In this document: positions 18,169-26,841 of the stretch, in pieces
Numbering within the stretch: the stretch's first letter is position 1
Layout: each line of letters begins with the position of its first letter
Source: JBFHIJ01 sp963678775
Lineage (GTDB): Bacteria > Bacteroidota > Ignavibacteria > Kapaibacteriales > UBA2268
DNA: 64,000 nt
Assembly: GCA_963678775.2 (NCBI GenBank)
Contig: CAXXGR010000010.1
Location: forward strand, 372,001-436,000
Reading direction: 5' to 3'
Position numbers and translations under genes: made by a program
Notes under the pieces: generated by a model
The model's database searches: none
Seen by the model: the letters and a program-made list of their open reading frames with translations, nothing else
Told to the model about the DNA's origin: nothing

Positions 18169-19263
18169 TTAATCCACGGCTATTTCGATAACGGCACCAC
18201 CTACAACGTCATTACCTTCAAACATTACAACTGATTGTCCGGGAGTGATTGCTTCTCGTGGTTCTAAAAATCTTACATGGAGTTTGTTATCAACTATTTT
18301 GCAATAGGCATCTCGTCCACGATCATTATATCTAATTTTTACAGAAAATATATGCTCTTCATCTAGATGCTCATATTTAATCATATTAACATCTTCTGCA
18401 ATTAATCCCATATTACCCATGCCGTCTTTAGTTACTACTTCAATTACATTGTGCTTTGGGTCAATATGTTTTACGTAAAGCGGTTCAGGATGAGATACTC
18501 CCAAACCTTTTCTTTGCCCAACAGTATAGAAAGGATAACCTTTATGCTTGCCGAGCGGTTTGCCACCAAATACAATGTGGCCTTCGCCAACTTCTTTGGT
18601 TTTAGGCTCTATTTTTTCTAAGAAATCGTGATAAGAGTCTGAAATGAAACATATATCTTGCGATTCCGGACTGTTAAATACCGGAAGATTTATTTCTTTT
18701 GCAAACTTCCTATTTTCAATTTTAGTAGTTTCTCCAAGAGGAAATATCGTTCTCGCTAGCTGATCTTGAGTTAAGCCCCATTTGACATACGATTGATCCT
18801 TTGAAGCATCAATACCTTCAAAGAGCAAATATCTCTTTAAGTCTTCATCATATCTTATACGCGAGTAATGACCGGTAGCGATATAATAACATCCAAGCTT
18901 ATCTGCTTCTTTAAGGAATAAATCCCATTTAATCATAGGATTGCATCTTGCGCATGGATTTGGAGTTCTGCCTGACATGTATTCTTCGACAAAATTATCA
19001 ATGATATTTGCCTTAAATTGTTCAGAAAAATCCATTGCATAATGTTTGATTCCAAGCTGATCACATACGTTCTTTGCGTCTTTTACAGCATCTACGCACA
19101 TCGTATTTAGTTCTTCTTCTGTAAAGTATTTTTTGGTGAGGTTAAGTTGTTCCATTGTCATACCAATTACTTGGTAACCTTCGTCCAACAAGACTTTGGC
19201 AGAAACGGAAGAATCAATACCGCCGGACATAAGTAACAAAACTTTATTTTTATCTAAATTCAT
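18169..19263 (-). CDS. mnmA: tRNA-specific 2-thiouridylase MnmA
   Basis: 364 residues, normal for MnmA. It adds sulfur to U34 of tRNA-Lys, -Glu and -Gln, using ATP. The PP-loop SGGIDSS lies at 13-19, the first catalytic cysteine is in TPNPCARCN near 103, and the second in SPESQDICFI near 200. The C-terminal half has the usual beta-barrel and ends with AITPGQSVV. The gene lies 94 bases downstream of the HAD hydrolase gene on the same strand and may be read through from that operon or have its own promoter. The wobble uridine of the tRNA-Lys(UUU) array at 28.8-29.1 kb is an expected substrate. Confidence 0.96.
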   Translation of the reverse strand: MNLDKNKVLLLMSGGIDSSVSAKVLLDEGYQVIGMTMEQLNLTKKYFTEEELNTMCVDAVKDAKNVCDQLGIKHYAMDFSEQFKANIIDNFVEEYMSGRTPNPCARCNPMIKWDLFLKEADKLGCYYIATGHYSRIRYDEDLKRYLLFEGIDASKDQSYVKWGLTQDQLARTIFPLGETTKIENRKFAKEINLPVFNSPESQDICFISDSYHDFLEKIEPKTKEVGEGHIVFGGKPLGKHKGYPFYTVGQRKGLGVSHPEPLYVKHIDPKHNVIEVVTKDGMGNMGLIAEDVNMIKYEHLDEEHIFSVKIRYNDRGRDAYCKIVDNKLHVRFLEPREAITPGQSVVMFEGNDVVGGAVIEIAVD

Positions 19264-19357
19264 ATCGCTATATTGTTTAATGTCAATAAATAGAACTACA
19301 AATATAATATGTATTTAGATAAATACAAGAATATATTAGTAGTGAAGAAGAAATATA

Positions 19358-20098
19358 TTAGCCTAGACTATTAATATAGTCCGGTATTTTGCTCCAAGAA
19401 TCTAACTCTATATCTGCTATGGTATTTTGTGGATTTTCCTGAGCAACAAATTCAGTAATGTCGCCCGTATATCGAATAGCATACATATTCAAAGCTTTAG
19501 CTCCCACTATATCAGTTGCTTCAATGTCGCCAATATGTATTGCATTTTCAGGTTTACAATCAAATTGTTTTAATATGGTTTTAAATGCTTTGGGATGTGG
19601 CTTTGAAACACCAGTCTCGTTGCTAAAGCTAAATGCGTCAAAGTAGTTGTATAAATCAAATCGTTTAAGTAGTTCTGAAAGTACGGTACCGGGAGAGAAA
19701 CCTGTGTCAGAAACAATAGCTAATGTATATTTTTTCTGAAGTTCAGTGAGTGCTTCCACTATGTGAGGCATTGGTTTGGGTGGATATTCCAAAACAGAAT
19801 TAGCAAAACATTCTACAACATGAGCTATAGAAGGATTGTCTTCCGGAAGTTTTAAGAAGTTCCAAAAGAAAGTTACTGTTTCTAAAGGCGAAGGTGTAAT
19901 ATGATCATTTTTCCAGATTCTATTGAAATACTCCCAGCTTGCCTGCATTGCATCTGTAAACTGCTGAGGTGTTATCATTAATCCTAATTTATCAATTGTT
20001 TCTATCAGAGACCTTTGTCTGTATTTATTTCGTACTTCACCATTATAAGAATCAAAAATGGTATTCCAAAAATCTATAGTGACTACTTGAATTGGCAT
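19358..20098 (-). CDS. HAD-superfamily hydrolase with Trp in motif I
   Basis: 246 residues. It has the HAD layout: motif I IDFWNT with nucleophile D9, a helical C1 cap (~25-95), motif II VSDTG near 128, a Lys in KPHPKAF near 163, and motif IV HIGDIEATDIVGA near 185. Motif I is DxWxT, so the usual second Asp (the acid/base of phosphatases) is Trp at position 11. That resembles the DxYGT arrangement of dehalogenase-like members and puts a simple phosphatase role in doubt. It is the last gene of the DprE-type operon (22 bases after dprE2), so it could act on a pathway phosphate ester, but this is only position-based. Confidence 0.75.
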   Translation of the reverse strand: MPIQVVTIDFWNTIFDSYNGEVRNKYRQRSLIETIDKLGLMITPQQFTDAMQASWEYFNRIWKNDHITPSPLETVTFFWNFLKLPEDNPSIAHVVECFANSVLEYPPKPMPHIVEALTELQKKYTLAIVSDTGFSPGTVLSELLKRFDLYNYFDAFSFSNETGVSKPHPKAFKTILKQFDCKPENAIHIGDIEATDIVGAKALNMYAIRYTGDITEFVAQENPQNTIADIELDSWSKIPDYINSLG

Positions 20099-20120
20099 AG
20101 ATATTCTGCACTTATTTGTT

Positions 20121-20858
20121 TTACATTTTCATTTTTTTGAAAATAGTTTCCGGTATGTGTTTTACAACCCACATTATAAAAGCCCAAAAACCTGGTAGAT
20201 AAACTACATCTTTTTTAGATTCAATTGCTTCAAAGATACCTTTAGCAACTGAATCCGGCTGAGCAAAAAGGAAATTTTTCTCGAGATGAGAAGTCATCGG
20301 TGTATCTACAAAGCCCGGTTTGATGGTAACAACTTGCACACCTTTATGGTATAGTCTGTTTCTGAGACCTTGCAAGTATGAGCTTATTGCCGCTTTGGCA
20401 GAACCGTAGATATAATTACTTTGTCTACCTCTGTCGCCTGCTACTGAAGATATGACGGCTATCGTTCCATGACCTTTTTTTTCCATTTTTTCGGCAATAA
20501 TTCCAGATATAGTCATGACAGAAGTTGCATTAACATTCATATTTTCTATGATTTTATCTATACTATTTTGTGAGTCAGACTGGTCAGGAAGCAATCCATG
20601 TGCAATAAGCAGAATGTCTATGCCACCGAGCTCCGTGATAATTGAATTTAAATCTACTTGTTGAGTAGAAAAGTTACAAACGTCAAATTCTTTAGTAAAA
20701 ATCTCAGTTTGAAATCTGTTATAAATATCAGCTTTTACAGTTTCCAATCTGGATAAATTTCTTCCACACAAGGCAATCCTATATTTTTTCTTGGCAAATA
20801 GTATTGCTGTCTGGTGTGCTATAGCCGAAGTGGCTCCTATGATAACTACTTTTTTCAT
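20121..20858 (-). CDS. dprE2: DprE2-like short-chain dehydrogenase
   Basis: 245 residues, SDR family. NAD-binding IGATSAIAHQTA at 7-18, LLIAHG near 86, catalytic Ser in ISSVAGDRG near 135, and Y-G-S-A-K (YxxxK) near 150, then IKPGFVDTPMT. In mycobacteria DprE2 reduces the 2-keto intermediate made by DprE1, completing epimerisation of polyprenyl-phosphoryl ribose to arabinose. The sequence alone would only support 'SDR'. The specific call comes from its place 22 bases after a clear DprE1 homologue and a UbiA-type enzyme. A C-terminal hydrophobic stretch (AFIMWVVKHIP) could dock to the membrane, as expected for a lipid-linked substrate. Confidence 0.75.
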   Translation of the reverse strand: MKKVVIIGATSAIAHQTAILFAKKKYRIALCGRNLSRLETVKADIYNRFQTEIFTKEFDVCNFSTQQVDLNSIITELGGIDILLIAHGLLPDQSDSQNSIDKIIENMNVNATSVMTISGIIAEKMEKKGHGTIAVISSVAGDRGRQSNYIYGSAKAAISSYLQGLRNRLYHKGVQVVTIKPGFVDTPMTSHLEKNFLFAQPDSVAKGIFEAIESKKDVVYLPGFWAFIMWVVKHIPETIFKKMKM

Positions 20859-20880
20859 CTTATTATCTTATGATTGTTAT

Positions 20881-22170
20881 TTATGTTGTTACTCTTCGCC
20901 AAAAGCTAGAAGAAAATTTTGGATCAATATAGTTTGAAAAATCTTCCCACTGAGGGTAAAATAATTTGAAATGCTCGGCGGACATTCTTGCATCTTTTGC
21001 AGGATATAAAATACCTCCACAATCTGCAACAATTTTGTCAAGATTTTCCAAAATATTTAAAGTTTTTGATGTCATTCTAAAATCTATGGCCATAGTTATT
21101 CCTGGGCGAGGGAAAGAAAGCAACCCGGGACTCTTAACTGTACCAAAAGTTTTTAATACTGTCAAAAATGAAGAAAGTCCTGATTTGGCTATTTGTTTCA
21201 TAATATATTTAATATTAGATAAACCATTATCAAATGGAATGACAAACTGGTATTGTAAAAAACCATCTTTCCCGTAAGCTTTATTCCAGTTAAGAAATGC
21301 ATCTAAAGGATAGAAAAATGGATCAAAATGAACAATATCACTTTCAATTTTGTTGTTTTGTTTATGATAGTATAGACTATTAAACATAGCTACAGATAAT
21401 GGATTGATAAAGGGAGCATCAAATGGAAAAGGAATAGACTTTGGAGATGGAAGTTTAATATCCGTATCTTCATCTAAATGATTTCCTCTGTTATAAATGC
21501 CGCGTTGTTGATTAGGATCTATCCAAGAAACTGTATAATCGAAGTTAGCCTCTGATTCTCTATTTATTTCAAAGAACTCTTCAATAGAGTCAAACTTTAT
21601 AGCGTCCATTTTGAAGAAGGCATTTTTGCATGGTTTTAACTTAAAAGTAGCTTCAGTTATTATTCCGGTAAGTCCTAAGCCTCCAATCGTTGCTGCAAAC
21701 AGTTCTTTGTTCTCTGTTTTTGAGCATACGAGAGTTGATCCATCGCTACGAAGTAAAGAAAATTCGATAAGATGCACACCGAAAGTACCACCTACATGAT
21801 GATTTTTTCCGTGAACATCATTCGCAATAGCTCCACCAACAGTGATATGCTTAGTGCCTGGTGTAGCAGCTAAAAAGAATCCTCGTGGGACTGAAAAATC
21901 TAAAATTTCAGACAATGTAATACCAGCTTCACAACGTATAATACCTGATATAGAATCAAAGTTTAAAATCCGATTTATTCCACGACAATCTATAAGAATA
22001 TTATTGCTATTAAGGCAACTATCTCCATAACTTTTACCTAATCCATAGGGTAAGAAACTATCTTGTAAAGAAAAGTCTATGCTGTTAAATTGATCATTCC
22101 ATAGTATTGTTATTACGTCTCTATGTTCAACCCTAGGGTATCTGCCCCATGAAAAATAACTATCTATCAT
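20881..22170 (-). CDS. dprE1: DprE1-like FAD-dependent oxidase (polyprenyl-phosphoryl ribose 2-epimerase)
   Basis: 429 residues. The N-terminal FAD-binding domain has the DprE1 hallmarks: GLGKSYGDSC near 44, the FAD-contacting GGAIANDVHGKNHHVGGTFG near 131-150, and ATIGGLGLTG near 178. The C-terminal domain has RPGITMAIDF near 363 and PAKDARMSAEHF near 397, conserved in DprE1/NoeH-type proteins. In Mycobacterium the enzyme oxidises the 2-OH of decaprenylphosphoryl ribose. The start overlaps the stop of the upstream UbiA fusion (ATGA), and dprE2 follows, giving the same enzyme set as mycobacterial D-arabinan synthesis and the noe arabinosylation genes of Azorhizobium. The oxidase assignment is strong; the actual lipid is unknown. 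Confidence 0.85.
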   Translation of the reverse strand: MIDSYFSWGRYPRVEHRDVITILWNDQFNSIDFSLQDSFLPYGLGKSYGDSCLNSNNILIDCRGINRILNFDSISGIIRCEAGITLSEILDFSVPRGFFLAATPGTKHITVGGAIANDVHGKNHHVGGTFGVHLIEFSLLRSDGSTLVCSKTENKELFAATIGGLGLTGIITEATFKLKPCKNAFFKMDAIKFDSIEEFFEINRESEANFDYTVSWIDPNQQRGIYNRGNHLDEDTDIKLPSPKSIPFPFDAPFINPLSVAMFNSLYYHKQNNKIESDIVHFDPFFYPLDAFLNWNKAYGKDGFLQYQFVIPFDNGLSNIKYIMKQIAKSGLSSFLTVLKTFGTVKSPGLLSFPRPGITMAIDFRMTSKTLNILENLDKIVADCGGILYPAKDARMSAEHFKLFYPQWEDFSNYIDPKFSSSFWRRVTT

Positions 22171-23588
22171 ATTGTTGCTCCAAGTGCTAAGAGAAAAGAC
22201 AACCCAATAATAATATAACTTATTTTGTCCTTAGCAGTAAAAACGATTGGGTCATCATGCATGTCACCTCTATTTGCTTTAAACCATAATCGGCCAACCC
22301 AAATAAGTAAAAGAGGTGCTATTAAATATAGAAATTCAGGTCTTTTGTAAAGCAAAGTTATTGAATTGCTTTCAATATACAAAGTATACACTAAAATTGA
22401 TAATAATCCTGCACCTGTCCCAAAAGATTGGACCAAAGATATATCATCTACTGAGTATCCTCTGCCTTTTGCCTTTTCTTTCTTATGCGTTTTAAGGTCT
22501 AAAAGTTCAGTATATCTTTTTAAAAATGCTAAGCTTAAAAACATAAACATAGAAAAGGCAAGCAACCACTTGGATGCCGGAACAGTTACTGCTAATGATC
22601 CTGCATAAATCCTTAGCGTATATAAAGAAGCCAATATGACAATATCGATTAGATATATTTGTTTGAGTTTAAAAGAATATAATAAATTCGATATAAAATA
22701 TAACAAAAGTACTAAAGAGTATTCTACAGGAAGAAATTCTATTGATATAAAACCAGAACTAACAATTAGAATTAAAAAAGTTAAAGCAGCCATCGGAATT
22801 GATACATTTCCGGCTGCTATAGGGCGAAAACGTTTTCTCTTATGAGCTCGATCTGACTCTAAATCTAAAAGGTCATTTAAAATATAAATTGATGAAGCTG
22901 TAAAACTAAACGAAATAAATGCCAGAATAGCTTGTTGATATATATCAATGTCAGTTACGTGTGCTAATAGAGGTGGTAAAAATAGGAGTATATTTTTAAT
23001 CCATTGATAGACCCGAATTTGCTTCAAGATTGATTTAAAAAATGATTTTTTATTTTCTATCACCAAAGCGGCATTTTTAAGTTTCATTGCTTTTGCTTTA
23101 GTAGAGCGAGAAGGATTTACAAGTACAAAACTCATTGATGAAGAGAAAATAGGTAAATCAGCACTTGAATCGCCACAGTAAATATATTTTCCTTTTCCAT
23201 AGCGCTGGTCCAATACTTCTAACTTATTTTTTCCTTTGAGATTTGTCTTCGCATCAGAAGCTACCACGTCAGAAAAAATTCCAACATGATTAGCTACATT
23301 TTTTGCGATAATTCCATTTGTAGCAGTTGCAAGGATCAGATCATATTGATTTTTATTTTTATTCAGATATTGTAGTAATTCCTGATTATAAGGAAGCAGA
23401 GAAGCATTTAAATTTACTCTTTGCGAAAGATTGTTTTTTAGAGTAGCTTTACTTTTTAAAAGCCATGTCAGCATAAGAAATATATTTAAAACATTTTCTT
23501 TGAGAAACAAAAGAGCTGTCTCAAAAAGCATATCTGTTTTAATCAAGGTTCCATCTAAATCCACACATATTTTAGGTTTATTTGTCAT
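22167..23588 (-). CDS. HAD-UbiA fusion, polyprenyl-phosphate phosphoribosyltransferase-like
   Basis: 473 residues in two parts. Residues 1-185 are a HAD phosphatase of the phosphoserine-phosphatase kind: CVDLDGTLI at 8-16 and CGDSSADLPIF near 142-152. Residues 190-473 are a UbiA-type membrane prenyltransferase with about eight helices and the metal/prenyl-phosphate motif NDLLDLESDRAHKRKRFRP near 238-256. The order HAD-UbiA is typical of homologues of decaprenyl-phosphate phosphoribose synthase. The HAD half could remove the 5-phosphate from the product, making one protein do two steps (my inference). It starts the leftward operon with dprE1 (4-base overlap), dprE2 and a HAD hydrolase. Confidence 0.82.
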   Translation of the reverse strand: MTNKPKICVDLDGTLIKTDMLFETALLFLKENVLNIFLMLTWLLKSKATLKNNLSQRVNLNASLLPYNQELLQYLNKNKNQYDLILATATNGIIAKNVANHVGIFSDVVASDAKTNLKGKNKLEVLDQRYGKGKYIYCGDSSADLPIFSSSMSFVLVNPSRSTKAKAMKLKNAALVIENKKSFFKSILKQIRVYQWIKNILLFLPPLLAHVTDIDIYQQAILAFISFSFTASSIYILNDLLDLESDRAHKRKRFRPIAAGNVSIPMAALTFLILIVSSGFISIEFLPVEYSLVLLLYFISNLLYSFKLKQIYLIDIVILASLYTLRIYAGSLAVTVPASKWLLAFSMFMFLSLAFLKRYTELLDLKTHKKEKAKGRGYSVDDISLVQSFGTGAGLLSILVYTLYIESNSITLLYKRPEFLYLIAPLLLIWVGRLWFKANRGDMHDDPIVFTAKDKISYIIIGLSFLLALGATI

Positions 23589-24066
23589 TCTAATAATTTC
23601 ATAGTCAATAATCTACAAAGTTAAAAAATACTGGCATATTCTAATATGAAAATTGTATATTCACTCATAAAGAGTTCAAATATTATATTTTTGACTATAT
23701 AGAGTTGAATATATTATGGATAAACTATTTCTTTTCTAAGTTTGACAATGATTATGGCCTTGAAATAATAGAAGAGTTCATACATACTTATTTGCAACTG
23801 TTGTCAGGATATTTGTGAGCTTGTTCAATCAATGCAATACCACAATCTGGAAATATGTTTATACAAGCTTGTATATGTGATTTATCTACTGATAGTTTAA
23901 TACTTATCCTTGATTACTAATTACAACAAAAGATATTTTTATTTTAGACCTTTCTTCTTATTTTTCTGATTCTTCAAAATAAAAACCCCAAAAAGTATTT
24001 TGTCTAACTTTTTAGGGTAAATTTATAGTTGTTTCTTTGTTTTAAAAGATATCGGCTTTCCGGAAT
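23589..24066. other. 478-base gap without a recognisable gene
   Basis: AT-rich. The right end holds the terminator of the barrel gene (23985-24018). On the minus strand about 39 codons, from ~23906 down to a stop at 23788, read like protein with a varied, cysteine-containing composition. They have no start codon and are closed by a stop just upstream, so this is at most a gene remnant. The left end probably carries the promoter of the HAD-UbiA operon. Confidence 0.5.
23985..24018 (-). terminator. Terminator of the outer-membrane barrel gene
   Basis: Inverted repeat ACCCCAAAAAGT / ACTTTTTAGGGT with one mismatch and a 10-base loop. Read on the minus strand it is followed by a T-rich run, 48 bases after the stop at 24067. 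Confidence 0.6.
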
Positions 24067-24741
24067 TTAAAAATAAACACCTATACCAAGTTGTACAAAA
24101 GATTTCTTAGGTTCATTGTCTTCTTTGCCAATTAGGTTGGCATAAGTATATTTACCTTCTATATTTAACGTTAAAAGTTTTAAGTTTAAGTCAACACCGA
24201 CACCTAACCCAAATCCAATTCTACTATATGCAGGTGAGTTAGAAATGTCTGCTGATATTACGCCTACCGGTATATCAATAGAACTATTAATGTGACTATA
24301 ACCTATTTCTCCTAAGCCGTATACTCCAATTAATGACTTGAAGAGATAAAGCTGCAAACCTGCATTCACAGGAATTACATTTGTACTCTGTTTTAGAGTA
24401 GCCTCAAGATTAAGTTCTTCAGATTTGATAACAATTTCTTGCTCAGGGAATTTATTCCAGGAGAGACTCCCATAAAAATCAATATAATCAGACAAAGATA
24501 TTTTTAATCTCATGCCAACAAAATATCCTGCACTCATTCCTTTATCTTGTAAGTTACCAAGGTAAGTCTTAGCGTCATTTTTTAAAGTGATACCGTCTTG
24601 TTTATTGTACACATCAGCCAATTTGTCACTTGGAGTAGATAATCCCGCTCTGATTCCGAATCTAATATCATCATCAGCAGATAATTTGTTATATTGAAAA
24701 AATAGAGCGAACATAAAAAATATTGCAATAAACCTACTCAT
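24067..24741 (-). CDS. Outer-membrane beta-barrel protein (porin-like)
   Basis: 224 residues with a signal peptide (1-22, cleaved near LSADD) and alternating amphipathic strands with glycine turns, such as RFGIRAGLSTP at the start of the mature chain and the barrel-closing SFVQLGIGVYF at the end, which has the terminal aromatic residue expected for BAM insertion. It looks like an eight-stranded barrel of the OmpW/Opa-like 'porin family' type. Function is not specified by the sequence. It is divergent from the OmpA-family gene at 24861 with a shared ~120-base regulatory gap, so the two may be co-regulated envelope proteins. Confidence 0.75.
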   Translation of the reverse strand: MSRFIAIFFMFALFFQYNKLSADDDIRFGIRAGLSTPSDKLADVYNKQDGITLKNDAKTYLGNLQDKGMSAGYFVGMRLKISLSDYIDFYGSLSWNKFPEQEIVIKSEELNLEATLKQSTNVIPVNAGLQLYLFKSLIGVYGLGEIGYSHINSSIDIPVGVISADISNSPAYSRIGFGLGVGVDLNLKLLTLNIEGKYTYANLIGKEDNEPKKSFVQLGIGVYF

Positions 24742-24860
24742 ATTTCTTTATACTCCTAAATGTTGTAGTTTTGTTTGAACAAATATATACTATTACTCGT
24801 ACCTATCTTATAGATTATTTCGCATTTTTTATAAATATGTTTCAAAAAAAGAAGATTATT

Positions 24861-26822
24861 ATGAAAGCATCTAAAATGATAACAGTATTGACTGCTATTG
24901 TGCTCTTAAGTATAAGCACTACTAAGCTTCATTCAGAAGAAGACGAAATAAAATTCGGAATATTCGGTGGCATAAATTTTAATATGCATAGCCCAGATTT
25001 TACTTTAAATAATACTGCCATGCCATGGGTTAATACTCCGACTAATAATGTGTTTCAAGAAAATGCTACTAGTATTGGTATTCATCTTGGTGGTTTAATT
25101 GACTATAAAATGGCTGAAGGTTATATTTTTTCAGGTAGATTAGGATTTCATTCAGCAAGTGTATTATTTAAAGATGATCGTAATCTAGGAGCTGGTCTTC
25201 AATATAGCGGAGAGCTTGATGCATCGCTTTATTATGTAGAAGTGTCTCCTATGGTTAAGTTCACAGACCTAATTCCTGTAGAAAATTTATATTTATTAGG
25301 TGGTCTTGAGCTAAGTTTTCCTATTTCAGCAAGTTATGATTTAAAAAACGATGGCGCCATTGTAGATGGCAATACTTTTACCCCTGATAATATAGAAGGC
25401 CAGGACATTGACGGCAAATCAATGAGAATGGCAATTGCTCTTGGAGCCGGATATAATTTTGATATCGGTGATGGAGTAGAACTCTCTCCTGAAGTATCTT
25501 TCAGATTACCACTGACCAAAGTTTCTTCAGATGATAAATTTGATTCATGGTCTATGCCACAAGTTAGAGTGGGAGTAGCACTTACTTTTGGTGGAGATGC
25601 AACAAAAGTTAAAAACGAACCAGATCCCGGTGAATTAAGTGTAGGGTTTAATGATGTATCTTATTATGACAAAGACGGTAATAAAAAAGAACTGAATCAA
25701 GTATCAGTAGAAGAAACTGAGTATCAAGAGTTATATCCTGTTTTGCCGTATGTATTTTGTAGTGAAAATGCAACTAAACCGGATACAAGATTCCAGACAA
25801 TGGCTTCGCAATCGGGGTCAGGTGAATTTACATTTTCTGCGTTGGAAGCAAATGCTTTAACTATTAACTATAATACCTTGGATATAATTGGCAAGAGAAT
25901 GCAAACAAATAAACAAGCTCGTTTGCGTATCAATGGTACATTAGATGGTAAAAATGAAGTTGATATTCAAGTTGCAAAGCAAAGAGCAGAATTTGCCAAA
26001 AACTATTTAGTGGTGAATTACGGTATAAATCCTGACAGGTTGGAAGTAACTGCAAGTAAAAAACCGGAAAAACCATCTGCCTTAGGTAATCCTGATGGTA
26101 TCCAAGAAAATAGAAGAATCGAATTTTTCTCTACGAACAATGATTTATTAGAACCTATTCTACTTAGTAAAGATAAAAAGCGTGTGGCATTCCCACAGTT
26201 AATAGAGTTTAATCCTATTGTGGTATCATCTGCAGGAATTAAAAATTGGGAATTAAGAATTCTACAAGCCGGCAAAATAGTAAAACAAATGTCCGGGACA
26301 GGCGTTCCGCAACCAATGCAATGGAACATAATGCCAAATGATTTGACAGATGCGCAAGTTCCGTTGGATTATACGTTAGAAGTAATCGATAATGATGGTA
26401 TGGTAAAATCTTCTTCCGGTTCTATACCTGTGGAATATTATTCTTTCACAAGGAAAAGAACTGAAGACATGCCTGATAAAACAATCTCAAAATATAGTTT
26501 AGTTGTGTTTGACTTTGATTCGCCAAATATTTCTGATGCCGACAAAGAAATGTTAGAAGATAAAGTAGTACCGGCAATTAATTATAACTCTACTGTTCAG
26601 ATATATGGTTATACTGATAAATTAGGTAATGATGGCTACAATAAAAAGCTATCTTTGCAAAGAGCTAACAATGTCAAGAATTTCTTAGAAAGCAAAGTAA
26701 AAAATGTTAAATTTGAAGTATATGGAGTAGGTGAATCTGTAGAATTGTTTGATAATAATTCACCGATTGGTAGACAACTATCCAGAACTGTACAGGTTTA
26801 TGTTGTAACTCCTAAGAAATAA
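24861..26822 (+). CDS. Outer-membrane barrel protein with two OmpA-like domains
   Basis: I start at ATG 24861 (653 residues), which gives a normal signal peptide (cleavage near LHSEED); an upstream ATG at 24771 would put 30 residues before it. Residues 25-250 form an outer-membrane barrel. A first OmpA-like domain is near 330-420 (TLDIIGKRM, VAKQRAEFAKNYL, ENRRIEFF). A linker of Ig-like strands follows. A second OmpA-like domain is near 543-650 (FDFDSPNISDADK, YGYTDKLGNDGYNKKLSLQRA), with the peptidoglycan-binding Asp and Arg positions present. It should anchor the outer membrane to peptidoglycan. The protein at 54790-56739 has the same architecture. dxs starts 19 bases later and may be cotranscribed. 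Confidence 0.82.
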   Translation: MKASKMITVLTAIVLLSISTTKLHSEEDEIKFGIFGGINFNMHSPDFTLNNTAMPWVNTPTNNVFQENATSIGIHLGGLIDYKMAEGYIFSGRLGFHSASVLFKDDRNLGAGLQYSGELDASLYYVEVSPMVKFTDLIPVENLYLLGGLELSFPISASYDLKNDGAIVDGNTFTPDNIEGQDIDGKSMRMAIALGAGYNFDIGDGVELSPEVSFRLPLTKVSSDDKFDSWSMPQVRVGVALTFGGDATKVKNEPDPGELSVGFNDVSYYDKDGNKKELNQVSVEETEYQELYPVLPYVFCSENATKPDTRFQTMASQSGSGEFTFSALEANALTINYNTLDIIGKRMQTNKQARLRINGTLDGKNEVDIQVAKQRAEFAKNYLVVNYGINPDRLEVTASKKPEKPSALGNPDGIQENRRIEFFSTNNDLLEPILLSKDKKRVAFPQLIEFNPIVVSSAGIKNWELRILQAGKIVKQMSGTGVPQPMQWNIMPNDLTDAQVPLDYTLEVIDNDGMVKSSSGSIPVEYYSFTRKRTEDMPDKTISKYSLVVFDFDSPNISDADKEMLEDKVVPAINYNSTVQIYGYTDKLGNDGYNKKLSLQRANNVKNFLESKVKNVKFEVYGVGESVELFDNNSPIGRQLSRTVQVYVVTPKK

Positions 26823-26841
26823 ATACAATAGGATATTCTAA

